Source: Streptomyces sp. CB01373
GTDB taxonomy: Bacteria > Actinomycetota > Actinomycetes > Streptomycetales > Streptomycetaceae
DNA: 64,000 nt
Reading direction: 5' to 3'
Assembly: GCF_002803075.1 (NCBI RefSeq)
Contig: NZ_NNBK01000015.1
Location: forward strand, 62,001 to 126,000
A program made the position numbers and the translations under genes. Positions within the stretch are counted from its first letter, which is position 1, and every line of letters starts with the position of its first letter. Positions 16,293-24,656 of the stretch are shown piece after piece. Below the pieces are notes generated by a model that was given only the letters and a program-made list of their open reading frames with translations, had not been told where the DNA came from and made no database searches.

Positions 16293-17446
16293 CGGGCCTC
16301 CTCGAAGAGCGGCAGGCCCAGTTCCGTGCGGCCGCAGAAGTCGTGCAGGGCTTCGGTGGTCGGTGCCATCACACGGGCCGCGAGCGCGTCGCGGAAGCGC
16401 CGTTCGAGGCCGGTCTCACGGCGGAAGGCGGAGCCGCCGCACAGTCGCATCGCGCCGTCCGCGACCGCGGCGGCGGTCTCGGCGGCGAGGGCCTTGATCT
16501 GCAGGACCCGCAGCGTCGCCTCCGGGCGTCCGTTCTCCAGCGCGGTGAGCGTCTCCCCCATCATGGCGCGCAACGAGTCGGCGCTCAGCCGCAGTTGTGC
16601 GAACTGGTGGCGCGTCAGCGGCTGCTGCGCGAGCGTCTGGTCCAGGTGCTCAAGCCGCGTGTCGCGAAGGTGCGTGGCGGTGAGACCGAGCAGGGCTTCG
16701 GTCACACCGAGCGAGAAGGCCGCGCTGAGTACCAGGAAGCACGGCAGCACCGCGTCCAGAGCCGTGGTGAGCCCTTCCCCGTCGGCTCCCAGCAGTGCGG
16801 TCCGGGGAACGCGGACCGCTTTGGCGGACATGGGGCTGGAGGCGTTGCCGCGCAGTCCGAACCCGTCGTACTCGCCGTGCACTTCGAGTCCGGCGCTGCC
16901 GCCGGGCACGAGCCACAACGACATGACGCCGTCCTCCTGGACCGGTTTGCTCGACCAGACGTAGCTGTCGGCCTGGCCGGCCGAGGTGACCCACGACTTC
17001 TGCGCGTCCAGGCACACCGTGTCGGTCCCGTCGGGCGTGGCCGTGCCCACCGGGGCCCAGAAGTGGCTGCGGGAGCCCCGCTCGGAGAACGCAAGCGTGC
17101 TCAGATGACGGCCCGCGGCGATGTCACGCCGCACGTCGTCAGGGGCGTACCGGTCCAGGACGCTCAGGGCCGAGTAGTGCATCAGCAGCACCATGGCCGT
17201 CGACCCGCAGGCGCCCGCGAGCCGTTCGATCACCTGCGCGCCTTCGCGCAGTCCAGCGCCCGCCCCGCCGCTCTCGCGCGACAGGAGCAGGGCCGGCAGG
17301 CCGGCCTCGCCCAGTGCCCGGACCCCCTCGCTCGGGAAGCGGCCGGCCCGGTCCACGTCGTCGGCGAGCGGTCCGACGATCTCGCGGACGACGGCCTCGA
17401 ACTCGTCGGTCCAGGGGTACGGGGATGCTGCTCGCCTTGCCTGCAT
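16289..17446 (-). CDS. Acyl-CoA dehydrogenase-family flavoprotein
   Basis: The 385-residue protein fits the acyl-CoA dehydrogenase fold: N-terminal helical domain, middle beta domain (STLAFSERGSRSHFWAPVGT and WVTSAGQADSYVWSSKPV), and C-terminal helices ending RLCGGSAFRRETGLERRFRD. The RLCGGSAF and RRFRD motifs bind FAD and shape the dimer. The beta-domain SERGSRSHFW differs from fatty-acyl enzymes and recalls the flavin monooxygenase branch (DszC/SfnB-like). The catalytic Glu of beta-oxidation enzymes cannot be assigned. ATG 17446 follows caaggtgcgtcaat. It is the first of three coupled genes, so the three products probably act together. Confidence 0.85.
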   Translation of the reverse strand: MQARRAASPYPWTDEFEAVVREIVGPLADDVDRAGRFPSEGVRALGEAGLPALLLSRESGGAGAGLREGAQVIERLAGACGSTAMVLLMHYSALSVLDRYAPDDVRRDIAAGRHLSTLAFSERGSRSHFWAPVGTATPDGTDTVCLDAQKSWVTSAGQADSYVWSSKPVQEDGVMSLWLVPGGSAGLEVHGEYDGFGLRGNASSPMSAKAVRVPRTALLGADGEGLTTALDAVLPCFLVLSAAFSLGVTEALLGLTATHLRDTRLEHLDQTLAQQPLTRHQFAQLRLSADSLRAMMGETLTALENGRPEATLRVLQIKALAAETAAAVADGAMRLCGGSAFRRETGLERRFRDALAARVMAPTTEALHDFCGRTELGLPLFEEAR

Positions 17447-17680
17447 ATTGACGCACCTTGATACGAGTAGTCGCGAAATGCCCTGCGTTGTTCCGAAGTC
17501 AAGCATTCCGTCCGGCAAGACGGGAGGAGCACGCGCCGCCGCCACGGGAAGAGATGAGGCGCGTCCGGCGCAGTCGTCTCCTGTCCTCCCGGGCGTCCTC
17601 CTGCATCGCCGGCCACACCCGGACGGTCGACGGCGGCTGGACCGCGGCGCTGTAGCATTCCCCCCGCCGGCCGCCGGCTC

Positions 17681-18285
17681 AGGGCGCCTCCAGTCGTCGC
17701 TTTCCAGGTGCGAGCCGGCCATGGGGCCCATGCGCAGCATGCCGCCGTCGACGCTTCAGGACGCGCCCGTGACGTAGGAGGTGTCGGGTCCCGCGAGGAA
17801 GGCGATCACGGCGGCGACCTCGCGGGCGTCTCAGGGCCGCCCGAGCGGCACCCCGGGGCGCCGCTCGGTGTGCACGTCCGTGTCCTCCTGGCCGGTCATG
17901 GGCGTGGCGATCTCGCCGAGCGCGACCGCGGTGACGGTGATGCCGTGCTCGGCGAGCTCCAGGGCCATGACCTGGGTCAGCAGGCCGAGGCCGGCCTTGG
18001 CCGCGCAGTACGGTCCGGCGCCGACACGCGGCTGGTGCTCGTGCACGGAGGTCACGTTGACGATCCGGCCGCCGTGGCCCTGCCCGATCATCCGGCGCGC
18101 CGCCTTCTGCCCGCACAGCAGCGGCCCGACCAGGTCCACGTCCAGCACACGTCACACGTCGTCCGGGGCGAGGTCGACGAAAGGCGTGGTCGTGCCGATG
18201 CCGGCGTTGTTGACCAGCACATCGAGCCGGCCGAGTCCGTCGCACAGTTCGTCCAGTACGTCCGCGGCGGCGGGCAGGCGGGACC
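17681..18285 (-). pseudogene. SDR oxidoreductase with three in-frame TGA codons and lost N-terminus
   Basis: One minus frame carries a nearly complete SDR: LDELCDGLGRLDVLVNNAGI, then LAPDDV-TGA-RVLDVDLVGPLLC, RIVNVTSVHEHQPRVGAGPY, CAAKAG (the YxxxK active site is PYCAAK), GVPLGRP-TGA-DAREVAAVIAFLAG, and SYVTGAS-TGA-SVDGGMLRMGP. The stops lie at about 18152, 17831 and 17756, all in register. Two replace positions where relatives have Trp (TGG to TGA) and one replaces a Gly. The N-terminal TGxxxGIG cofactor loop is not recognisable upstream of 18285. Three stops plus loss of the loop indicate a decayed gene. The frame then reads into the region before the acyl-CoA dehydrogenase. Confidence 0.75.
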
Positions 18286-18512
18286 TGGGGTGATGCGCTC
18301 CCCCGGCGGCGCCGCGGAACCCCTTGAGGAGGTGGAGGCGCCGACAGACCCGGAGGAGTGCGGAACGCCTCCGGAGCGCGTGGTGACCACGTGACCGGGT
18401 ACCAGTTGCTGGGCACGACCCGGGAGCGCGGGACGCCGCCCGGCATGACGGGCACCTGACCCGGTGCCCGTGCCTCTCATCCGTTCGACTCGCATGCGAC
18501 AAGGGACCCCGG

Positions 18513-19167
18513 ATGGACTGTGCCGCCGTCTTCGACGTCGAAGGAACGCTCGTCGACACCAACCACCTCCACGTCACCACCTGGTGGGAGGCCTTCCGGC
18601 AGGCAGGGCACCGGGTGCCCATGCACGCCATCCATCGCGCGGTCGGGCTCGGCTCCACCGATCTGATCGCGCACCTGCTCGGCGAGGACCGCGACAAGGA
18701 GCAGGACCCCCGGCTCAGCGCCGCCGACAGCGCCCTGTACGCCCAGTACTTCGACAGGCTGCCGGCCCTTCAGGACGTCGGGCGGCTGCTCCGGCGACTG
18801 CACCGGAACGGGTGGGCGGTGGTCCTCGCCACTTCGGCGAGCGGCCCCGAGCTGAGTGCGCTGCGCCGCGCCATCGACGCGGACGAGGCCATCGCCGCCA
18901 CGGCCAGTTCCGACGACGTCGAGGAGGGCAAGCCCGCGCCCGAACCGGTCGCGCACGCTCTCGAACTGGGGGGTCCCCGCCGAGCGGGCCGTGTTCGTGG
19001 GCGACACCGTGTGGGACATGCGGGCCGGCAGCCGGGCCGGGGTTCGCTGCGTCGGCGTCCTGTGTGGCGGCATCCCGCGCGCCGACCTGGAACAGGCAGG
19101 GGCGGGCGCGGTCTACGACGACCCCGCGCACCTGCTGGCCCGCCTCACGGACAGTCCCCTGGCCTGA
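18513..19167 (+). pseudogene. HAD-family hydrolase gene with a one-base frameshift
   Basis: The frame from ATG 18513 encodes FDVEGTLVDTNHLHVTTWWE, a HAD motif I, then a helical cap, motif II (VVLATSASG) and the motif III lysine (EEGKPAPEP). After a run of six G at 18968-18973 the rest continues in another frame: VPAERAVFVGDTVWDMRAGS (motif IV), ending LLARLTDSPLA at 19167. Removing one G restores a continuous protein of about 217 residues of phosphoglycolate-phosphatase type. The homopolymer could be a true mutation, a slippage site or a sequencing error. Motif I has Glu where most HADs have the second Asp. Confidence 0.8.
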
Positions 19168-19205
19168 ACAGCCCACTGCACGCCGGACCAGCGCTTCCGC
19201 ACACG

Positions 19206-20195
19206 TCAGCGCACAGTGATCACGGTCTTGCCGCGGGAGTGGCCCTCCTCCACATGGCGCATGGCCTCGGCCGTGTCGGCCAGGGAGTAGGTCCGGCCGA
19301 CCACGGGAGTGACCTGACCGGCCTCGATGAGCGCGGTAACGGCGAGCAGGTCCTCATGGGCGGGACCGCCCGGGGTCGCCGGGATGATCGGACGCAGGCT
19401 GTGCCGGGTGACCGCGTTGGCCGCGGCCAGCTTCAGCATGGAGCCGATCGCCCCGAACAGCCGGCCGGGTGAGCCGCCGCCGTTGGCCACCAGGATCCCG
19501 GTCGGGGTGAGAGCCCGGCGCAGTCGGCCCGGCGGAAGGTTGCCCACGTTGTCCAGAATCACGTCGTAGCGGACACGTCCGTCGGTGAAGTCCTCGCGGG
19601 CGTAGTCGATGACGTGCGCGGCGCCCAGTGACTGCACCAGTCCGGCGCTGCCGGCGCTGCACACCCCGGTGACCTCCGCGTCCAGGCCGGCCGCGATCTG
19701 TACGGCGAAGGTGCCCACGCCTCCGCCCGCGCCGTTGACCAGCACCCGCTGCCCGGCCCGGGCCCGGCCCACCGTCCGGATGCCGCGCAGTGCGGTCACC
19801 GCCCCCATCGGCACGGCCGCGGCCTGCTCGAAGGACAGACGCTCGGGCTTGGGCACCACCAACTCCGCCGTGGCGCAGGCGTATTCGGCGAACGCCCCCG
19901 CACAGAAGCCCAGTACCGCAGTGCCGGGCCGGAGCCCTTCCACGCCGGCGCCGACGGCCTCCACCACTCCGGCCGCGTCGATGCCGGCCACCCGGCACTT
20001 CGGACGGCTCAGTCCCATGCCCCCCATCAGCCGTGCCGCGTAGGGGTCGCCGCGCATCATGTGCCAGTCGTAGGGGTTGAGCGCGGCGGCGTGCACACGT
20101 ACGAGCACCTGACCGGCCTCGGCCCGGGGCCGGTCGACTTCCCCCAGCCGCAGGATGTCCGGCGGCCCGAACCGCTCCTGGAGCACTGCCTTCAT
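19206..20195 (-). CDS. NADPH:quinone-oxidoreductase-like MDR protein
   Basis: The 329-residue MDR protein begins MKAVLQERFGPPDILRLGEV and has the GroES-like domain (VLVRVHAAALNPYDWHMMRG), a nucleotide-binding AGQRVLVNGAGGGVGTFAVQ, and a C-terminal RGKTVITV. It lacks the Cys/His zinc ligands, so it belongs to the zinc-free quinone oxidoreductase/enoyl reductase group, using NADPH. The start at 20195 has gatgggggacagggcg upstream; the earlier ATG at 20210 has its ribosome site too close. It is convergent with the HAD gene. Confidence 0.88.
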   Translation of the reverse strand: MKAVLQERFGPPDILRLGEVDRPRAEAGQVLVRVHAAALNPYDWHMMRGDPYAARLMGGMGLSRPKCRVAGIDAAGVVEAVGAGVEGLRPGTAVLGFCAGAFAEYACATAELVVPKPERLSFEQAAAVPMGAVTALRGIRTVGRARAGQRVLVNGAGGGVGTFAVQIAAGLDAEVTGVCSAGSAGLVQSLGAAHVIDYAREDFTDGRVRYDVILDNVGNLPPGRLRRALTPTGILVANGGGSPGRLFGAIGSMLKLAAANAVTRHSLRPIIPATPGGPAHEDLLAVTALIEAGQVTPVVGRTYSLADTAEAMRHVEEGHSRGKTVITVR

Positions 20196-20352
20196 CGCCC
20201 TGTCCCCCATCTCCTCGGGCCCCGTCACGGCGGGCACTTGTCCGCCGCGCGAGTGAGGGCAAGGTAGGCGTACGCACCACGGCCGTCAATGCCCGGGCGG
20301 AAGGGGGCGCTCTCCCGAAAGTCCGCCAGGGCTTGATCCGTGGAGCGATCAA

Positions 20353-20553
20353 GTGCGCCTACATCGGGTGCATCTTGACGTGCGGGTCGGCACCGGGCTC
20401 GTGGGTGAGGAGCGCGTGGCCGCGCTTGAGGCCGAGTGCGCACGGCTGATCGCGCTCGGCGCGGTTCGCGTGCGTCTGCTGCTCGCCCATGGCTTCAACG
20501 AGTCGTGCCTCGTGATGCAGGACATGGAGGGCAACAAGTTCTGTCTCGGCTGA
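20353..20553 (+). pseudogene. C-terminal half of a VOC-family protein
   Basis: The frame from GTG 20353 reads VHLDVRVGTGLVGEERVAAL, then EAECARLIALGAVRVRLLLA and SCLVMQDMEGNKFCLG, matching the second half of single-domain VOC proteins. The first half (about 60 residues) is missing and no ribosome site precedes the frame. It is a truncated gene; the missing part may have been removed near 20340. Confidence 0.65.
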
Positions 20554-20724
20554 CTGGCCGCGGGCATGGCGCCTTCGCGAGTCGACTGCCGCGGTTCGCG
20601 CTCAAGGTGACGGCGGTCCGGGGATGGTGCGGGCACGGAATCACCTGCGCCTCAGGTTTGTTTGAGGGGGTCAAAGATCTTCTTATAGTCTGCATGCGCA
20701 CGTCCCCCACAGAGAGGTCCCCCC

Positions 20725-21573
20725 GTGAACACGCTCCTCGGACGCCGGGTCCGCATCCTGGCCGCCATCACCGCGACAGCCGGAGCGGTGCTCGTGGCAG
20801 GCTGCACGTCGAGCGGCAGCGGCGGCGCGGGCAAGTCGGCCGACGGCGGGGTCGACCTCGTCAAGGCGGGCCGGCTCACGACCTGCACGCATCTGCCGTA
20901 CCCGCCCTTCCAGTCGGAGATCGACGGCAAGGTCCAGGGCTTCGACGTCTCCCTGATCGACCTGGTCGCCAAGGACCTCGGGGTGAAGCAGCAGATCCTC
21001 GACACGCCTTTCGAGAACTTCAAGACCGGCGCGTTCCTCAACTCCGGCGAGTGCGATCTGGCCGCCGCGGGCATGACCATCACCGCCGAGCGCAAGAAGA
21101 ACGTCGACTTCTCCGACCCGTACTTCGACGCCACGCAGGCCGTCCTGGTCGACAAGAAGAGCGGCGTCACGTCCCTGGCCGATGTGAAGGCCAAGGGCAA
21201 AAAGCTCGGTGCCCAGGCGCAGACCACCGGGGAGGACTACGTGCGGGGGCAGGGCTTCGACCCCGTCTCCTTCGAGTCCTCCGACGCCGTCCTCAACGGC
21301 CTGCGCACCGGACAGGTCCAGGCGGTCGTCATCGACTACCCGGTGGTCCAGGGCTGGCTCAAGGACAAGGCCAACGCCGACGCCTTCAAGGTGGTCGGCA
21401 ACCTCGACACCGGTGAGCAGTACGGCTTCACGGTGAAGAAGGGCAACTCCGAACTCGTCGCCGCGGTCAACAAGGCGATCAAGAACGCGAAGGCCGACGG
21501 CACCTACCAGAAGCTGTACGAGCAGTGGATCGGCCCGTACACCCCGTCCGCCGCCTCGCCGTCCGCCTCATGA
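20725..21573 (+). CDS. Amino-acid ABC transporter, substrate-binding lipoprotein
   Basis: The 282-residue protein starts at GTG 20725 after agagaggtcccccc. It has a lipoprotein signal ending AVLVAGCTSS (lipidated Cys at about residue 25), then the family-3 binding-protein fold: LTTCTHLPYPPFQSEIDGKV, FDVSLIDLVAKDLGV, SGECDLAAAGMTITAERKKN and KKGNSELVAAVNKAIK. These are polar amino-acid-type (PBPb) signatures. It is the first gene of a three-gene ABC operon; its stop overlaps the permease start (ATGA). The ligand is not predictable, although this type commonly binds glutamate, cystine or basic amino acids. Confidence 0.9.
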   Translation: MNTLLGRRVRILAAITATAGAVLVAGCTSSGSGGAGKSADGGVDLVKAGRLTTCTHLPYPPFQSEIDGKVQGFDVSLIDLVAKDLGVKQQILDTPFENFKTGAFLNSGECDLAAAGMTITAERKKNVDFSDPYFDATQAVLVDKKSGVTSLADVKAKGKKLGAQAQTTGEDYVRGQGFDPVSFESSDAVLNGLRTGQVQAVVIDYPVVQGWLKDKANADAFKVVGNLDTGEQYGFTVKKGNSELVAAVNKAIKNAKADGTYQKLYEQWIGPYTPSAASPSAS

Positions 21574-22415
21574 GTGACGCCATCGGCACCGCCGGCGCCG
21601 AGGTCCGGCCCCGCAGAAGGCGTCTGACCAGGAGCCGGCGCCGCGCCCTCTCGCGCGGCGCGCAGTACGCCGTCTTCGTCGCCGCCGTGATCGCCTTCGC
21701 GGTCACGGCCGACTGGGGCCGGCTGGGCAACCAGTTCGCCCAGGCGGACATCGCGCGGCGGATGTTCCCGGACGTCATCACCCTGGCGCTGAAGAACACC
21801 GTGCTGTTCACCGTGACCGGCTTCGTCGTGGGCCTGGTCCTCGGCATGGTCATCGCGTTGATGCGGCTGTCGTCCGTGGGCCCCTACCGCTGGGTCGCCG
21901 GGGTCTACATCGAGATCTTCCGCGGTCTGCCCGCCCTGCTGATCTTCATCTTCGTCGGTGTGGCCGTGCCGCTGGCCTTCCCCGGCACGGAGATCATCGG
22001 GGGAACGTACGGCAAGGTGGCTCTCGCGCTCGGACTGGTCTCGGCCGCGTACATGGCGGAGACGATCCGCGCGGGCATCCAGGCCGTGCCCAAGGGGCAG
22101 ATGGAGGCGGCCCGTTCGCTGGGCTTCTCGCCGGCCCGGGCCATGGTCTCCATCATCGTTCCGCAGGCGTTCCGCATCATTCTCCCGCCGCTCACCAACG
22201 AACTGGTCCTGCTCTTCAAGGACTCCTCGCTGGTGCTGTTCCTCGGCGTCACGCTGGAGGAGCGCGAACTGTCCAAGTTCGGCCGGGATCTGGCCAGCCA
22301 GACCGCCAACTCCACGCCGATCCTGGTCGCGGGCCTGTGCTATCTGCTGGTCACTATCCCGCTCGGATTCGTGGTGCGCCGCATGGAGACCAAGGCCCAG
22401 GGAGCCGTCAAGTGA
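21570..22415 (+). CDS. Amino-acid ABC transporter permease
   Basis: The 281-residue membrane protein has about five to six helices, an N-terminal basic region and the HisM/GlnP-type permease domain. The coupling motif EAARSLGFSPARAMVSIIVP (EAA-x3-G-x9-I-x-LP) contacts the ATPase. DVITLALKNTVLFTVTGFVV and IEIFRGLPALLIFIFVGVAV are hallmarks of polar amino-acid permeases. Start ATG 21570 overlaps the upstream stop and its end overlaps the ATPase start by four bases, so the three are translated together. Only one permease gene is present, so it probably forms a homodimer. Confidence 0.92.
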   Translation: MSDAIGTAGAEVRPRRRRLTRSRRRALSRGAQYAVFVAAVIAFAVTADWGRLGNQFAQADIARRMFPDVITLALKNTVLFTVTGFVVGLVLGMVIALMRLSSVGPYRWVAGVYIEIFRGLPALLIFIFVGVAVPLAFPGTEIIGGTYGKVALALGLVSAAYMAETIRAGIQAVPKGQMEAARSLGFSPARAMVSIIVPQAFRIILPPLTNELVLLFKDSSLVLFLGVTLEERELSKFGRDLASQTANSTPILVAGLCYLLVTIPLGFVVRRMETKAQGAVK

Positions 22416-23206
22416 GCACTGTCCCCGAGATACTCGTCCGCGGCCTGCACAAGTCCTTCGGTGACAACGAGGTGCTGCGCGGTATCGACCTGGAGATCGG
22501 CCAGGGCGAGGTGGTCTGTGTCATCGGGCCCTCCGGCTCCGGCAAGTCGACCCTGCTGCGCTGTGTGAACCTCCTGGAGGAGCCCACCAAGGGGCAGGTC
22601 TTCGTCGGCGGCACCGAGGTGACCGACCCCGATGTGGACATCGACGCCGTACGCCGCCGTATCGGCATGGTGTTCCAGCAGTTCAACCTCTTCCCGCACC
22701 TGACGGTGACCGAGAACCTCACGCTGCCGCAGCGCCGGGTCCTCGGCCGGGGCAAGGCGCGAGCAGCGGAGATCGCCGCCGAGAACCTGGGGCGTGTCGG
22801 CCTGTCCGAGAAGGCGGACGCCTATCCCACCTCGCTCTCCGGTGGTCAGCAGCAGCGTGTCGCCATCGCCCGCGCGCTCGCCATGGGCCCCGAGGTGATG
22901 CTCTTCGACGAGCCGACCTCCGCGCTCGATCCCGAGCTGGTGGGTGACGTCCTCGCCGTGATGCGCATGCTCGCCGACGAGGGCATGACGATGATGGTCG
23001 TCACCCACGAGATGAGCTTCGCGCGGGAGGTCGCCGACCGGGTCGTCTTCATGGACGGCGGGGTGATCGTCGAGGACGGCACACCGGACCAGGTCATCGG
23101 TAACCCCGCTCATGAACGCACCCGGCACTTCCTGTCCCGGCTCCTGGACCCCGCGAAGGCGCAGGTCGAGGAGGACAAGGCGGACCGGGCCGGCGCGAGC
23201 GGGTAG
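22412..23206 (+). CDS. Amino-acid ABC transporter ATPase
   Basis: The 264-residue ATPase carries Walker A (GPSGSGKST), a Q-loop in FQQFNLFPHLT, the signature LSGGQQQRVAIARALA, Walker B (VMLFDEPTSALDPE) and the switch His in MVVTHEMSF. This is the GlnQ/HisP type. Start GTG 22412 overlaps the permease stop (GTGA). The C-terminal 20 residues are charged and extend beyond the usual end. With the two upstream genes it forms a complete high-affinity uptake system. Confidence 0.95.
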   Translation: MSTVPEILVRGLHKSFGDNEVLRGIDLEIGQGEVVCVIGPSGSGKSTLLRCVNLLEEPTKGQVFVGGTEVTDPDVDIDAVRRRIGMVFQQFNLFPHLTVTENLTLPQRRVLGRGKARAAEIAAENLGRVGLSEKADAYPTSLSGGQQQRVAIARALAMGPEVMLFDEPTSALDPELVGDVLAVMRMLADEGMTMMVVTHEMSFAREVADRVVFMDGGVIVEDGTPDQVIGNPAHERTRHFLSRLLDPAKAQVEEDKADRAGASG

Positions 23207-23401
23207 CACCGAATCCGGGTGCGGTACATGAGCGGTCGCGCGGTGCCCCAGGTGATCACCCGTCCGGACTGAGGCCTTTACCCGACTCGGCTTGAGTATG
23301 CGCACTCATGTCCGGCGAGTCCTCGCGCGGCGAGGATCGGTGCAGCGCCGCAGCCAAGTGGCGCAGCCCGATCCAGGGTTGAGACAGTTACGGAGATTCC
23401 C

Positions 23402-23857
23402 ATGTCCCGACGTGTTGCTCTGTCCGTCGTCGCCGGTGTCGCTCTCCTCGGTGGCGCCGGTGCGTTCGCTCTCGCCCAGGCCGGGGAGCAGACCCCGGTG
23501 CTGGGGCACAGTACCGCCCGCTACTCGGCTCCCGACGGGAACCGCGACGGCTCGCTGGTCTTCGTCACCGACGTCACGGCGTCCTCCGGTGTCAAGAGCG
23601 TGAAGGTGCTGGCCTGGCCGCAGCAGTCGTCCTTCGCCGGGAAGGGGCTGACCGCCAAGGACATGGCCGCCGCGGAGACGGCGGCCGTCTGCAAGTCCGC
23701 CGGGCAGGACACCGTGCGCTGCACCTACACCGTCCGGGTCACCGACGCCGACGCCAAGTCGTCCCCGCGCGGTGCCTGGCACGTGGCCGTCCTGGCCACC
23801 GCGAAGGACGGCACCACGACACTGGACACCAAGGCGGCCGACTTCACCGTCCGGTGA
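23402..23857 (+). CDS. Secreted DUF5707-like protein
   Basis: The 151-residue protein has a clear signal peptide (MSRRVALSVVAGVALLGGAG, cleavage near AQAG). The mature part contains alternating strands (LVFVTDVTASSGVKSVKVLA, RCTYTVRVTDADAK, AWHVAVLATAKDGTTTLDTK), an immunoglobulin-like pattern, and two Cys (AVCKSA and VRCTYT) that could bond. It resembles the small secreted Streptomyces proteins annotated DUF5707. A perfect hairpin terminator lies 43 bases after the stop. Function unknown; no partner gene is obvious. Confidence 0.75.
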   Translation: MSRRVALSVVAGVALLGGAGAFALAQAGEQTPVLGHSTARYSAPDGNRDGSLVFVTDVTASSGVKSVKVLAWPQQSSFAGKGLTAKDMAAAETAAVCKSAGQDTVRCTYTVRVTDADAKSSPRGAWHVAVLATAKDGTTTLDTKAADFTVR

Positions 23858-23899
23858 CCCGGACGCGCACGCGGTCGAGTGCTCACGTTTCCACCACCC

Positions 23900-23928
23900 G
23901 GAACCCCTGCTCATCGAGCAGGGGTTCC
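23900..23928 (+). terminator. Hairpin terminator after the secreted-protein gene
   Basis: GGAACCCCTGCTC (23900-23912) pairs perfectly with GAGCAGGGGTTCC (23916-23928) around a three-base loop. The 13-bp stem 43 bases after the stop is a strong intrinsic terminator-like structure, although the following T-run is short (gtcttg), as is usual in Streptomyces. Confidence 0.8.
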
Positions 23929-24125
23929 GTCTTGGGAGAGGGCGGCGTGGAGACGGGCCGGCACCCCGTGCCGGTACACCCGTTCGGCGTATATTGAGGA
24001 AAAAGGCGGACGTATTGGCGCGAAAAGGTCGATTTCCGCCTTTCGTGGCGCCTGAGGAACCCACTCACCGGATCCGCCCCCACCTGGGGCACGAGTCGTA
24101 TCCGACCCGTCCGGAGGAGGACGCG

Positions 24126-24656
24126 ATGAGGGACGTGGCGAGGGAACGGGACACGGACGGCCGTCCCGCGGTCACCGAGCGGGTCGTGACACTCACCGTG
24201 AACGGGCGGTCGCACACCCTGCGCCTGGACACCCGGGTCACCCTGCTGGACGCCCTGCGGGACCGGCTGGGCCTGGTGGGCACGAAGAAGGGCTGCGACC
24301 AGGGTGCCTGCGGCGCGTGCACGGTCCACCTGGACAGCAGGAGAGTGCTCGCCTGCCTGACCCTGGCGGCCCAGGCCGAGGGCCGGGCGATCACCACCAT
24401 CGAGGGCGTCTCCGGCGCCGACGGACCGCATCCGGTGCAGCAGGCGTTCATGGAGCACGACGGCTTCCAGTGCGGCTTCTGCACGCCGGGGCAGATCATG
24501 TCCGCGGTGGCGCTGATGGCCGAGGGCCGGGCCGGCTCCGATGCGGAGATCCGGGAGTTCATGAGCGGCAACCTGTGCCGTTGCGGCGCCTATCCCAACA
24601 TCGTGGCCGCGATACGCGAAGCGGCGTCCGGAGGAGGCACCGATGCGCGCCTTTGA
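24126..24656 (+). CDS. Molybdo-hydroxylase, [2Fe-2S] subunit (YagT-type)
   Basis: The 176-residue protein has a plant-ferredoxin-type cluster motif GCDQGACGACTVHLD (C57, C62, C65) plus C77, and a second cluster set C116/C119 in FQCGFCTPGQ and C151/C153 in NLCRCGAYPN. This is the two-cluster small subunit of xanthine-dehydrogenase-family enzymes, which passes electrons from the molybdenum site to FAD. ATG 24126 follows ggaggaggacgcg. No Tat signal is seen, so the enzyme is cytoplasmic unlike E. coli PaoA. It overlaps the FAD subunit by 14 bases. Confidence 0.93.
   Translation: MRDVARERDTDGRPAVTERVVTLTVNGRSHTLRLDTRVTLLDALRDRLGLVGTKKGCDQGACGACTVHLDSRRVLACLTLAAQAEGRAITTIEGVSGADGPHPVQQAFMEHDGFQCGFCTPGQIMSAVALMAEGRAGSDAEIREFMSGNLCRCGAYPNIVAAIREAASGGGTDARL

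Noticed and set aside
17756..18154. Selenocysteine or programmed TGA readthrough in the SDR gene
   Set aside because: No SECIS-like hairpin was noticed after the stops, the family has Trp or Gly rather than Cys at the sites, and the N-terminus is lost, so decay is simpler. Left as a checkable point in the findings.
18448..18471. Hairpin ACGGGCACC/GGTGCCCGT before the HAD gene
   Set aside because: A nine-base GC stem with no T-run in a GC-rich region; it has no clear upstream gene on the right strand to terminate.
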